From assembly GCA_002404115.1 (NCBI GenBank), contig DHJB01000051.1, forward strand, positions 26,371-32,902: a DNA stretch of 6,532 bases, written 5' to 3'. The notes beneath the pieces are model-generated. The model was not told where the DNA came from. It searched no databases and saw only the letters and a program-made list of their open reading frames with translations. This document shows positions 6,473 through 6,532 of this stretch, piece after piece. The stretch is from Microbacteriaceae bacterium UBA4731. Its GTDB lineage: Bacteria > Actinomycetota > Actinomycetes > Actinomycetales > Microbacteriaceae. The stretch's first letter is position 1, and each line of letters begins with the position of its first letter. A program made the translations under genes and the position numbers.

Positions 6473-6532
6473 TACAGGCTACCGGCGTGGAGACCACGCT
6501 GACGCCACCGGAGCGCGCCGCGCGCCCCGGGC

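Noticed and set aside
6485..6499. Small hairpin GCGTGG-AGA-CCACGC upstream of the promoter
   Set aside because: A 6-bp stem without a T-tract is expected by chance in such GC-rich DNA. It might be a terminator of an upstream gene, but nothing supports this within the window.
6454..6532. Possible start of a divergent plus-strand gene (ATG at 6454, open to the edge)
   Set aside because: Only 26 codons are visible, there is no Shine-Dalgarno sequence, it overlaps the candidate promoter of the importer operon, and the peptide resembles nothing I recognise.

Overview
The window is high-GC DNA with gene order, codon use and protein sequences typical of an actinobacterium; the Microbacteriaceae are my best guess, from general resemblance only. 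All supported genes lie on the minus strand, so transcription runs from high to low coordinates. There is no stretch over 300 bases without a gene or a gene remnant.

Reading in the direction of transcription: bases 6394-6532 hold a likely promoter (TTGACG / TAGGTT) and a ribosome binding site. Then comes a compact three-gene peptide/nickel-type (Opp/Dpp family) ABC importer operon: a DppB-type permease (6393-5464), a DppC-type permease (5474-4491, overlapping the first gene by 11 bp), and a 585-residue double ATPase that fuses the DppD and DppF halves (4494-2737, 4-bp ATGA overlap). The operon ends in a strong hairpin at 2694-2721. These three genes supply the membrane channel and both nucleotide-binding domains of one importer. 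No substrate-binding protein lies in the window, so the solute is unknown.

Downstream, 1218 to about 2649 holds the wreck of a second, different Dpp-type operon. A 106-residue fragment of a DppB permease (2649-2329) breaks off at '...SGMGV' and a stop. After a scar of about 13-16 bases it is followed by a double ATPase (2315-1218) that has lost most of its first nucleotide-binding domain but keeps a complete second one. The permease C-terminus, the whole DppC gene and the ATPase N-terminus appear to be deleted, and so is everything upstream of the permease fragment.

Six bases after the ATPase remnant starts typA (bipA), a translational GTPase. Its first 403 codons are present and it runs off the low-coordinate edge. 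Its Shine-Dalgarno sequence lies inside the end of the ATPase remnant.

I see no CRISPR array, RNA gene, insertion sequence or clearly new biological system. The most informative feature is the double-deletion scar of the second transporter operon directly upstream of typA.
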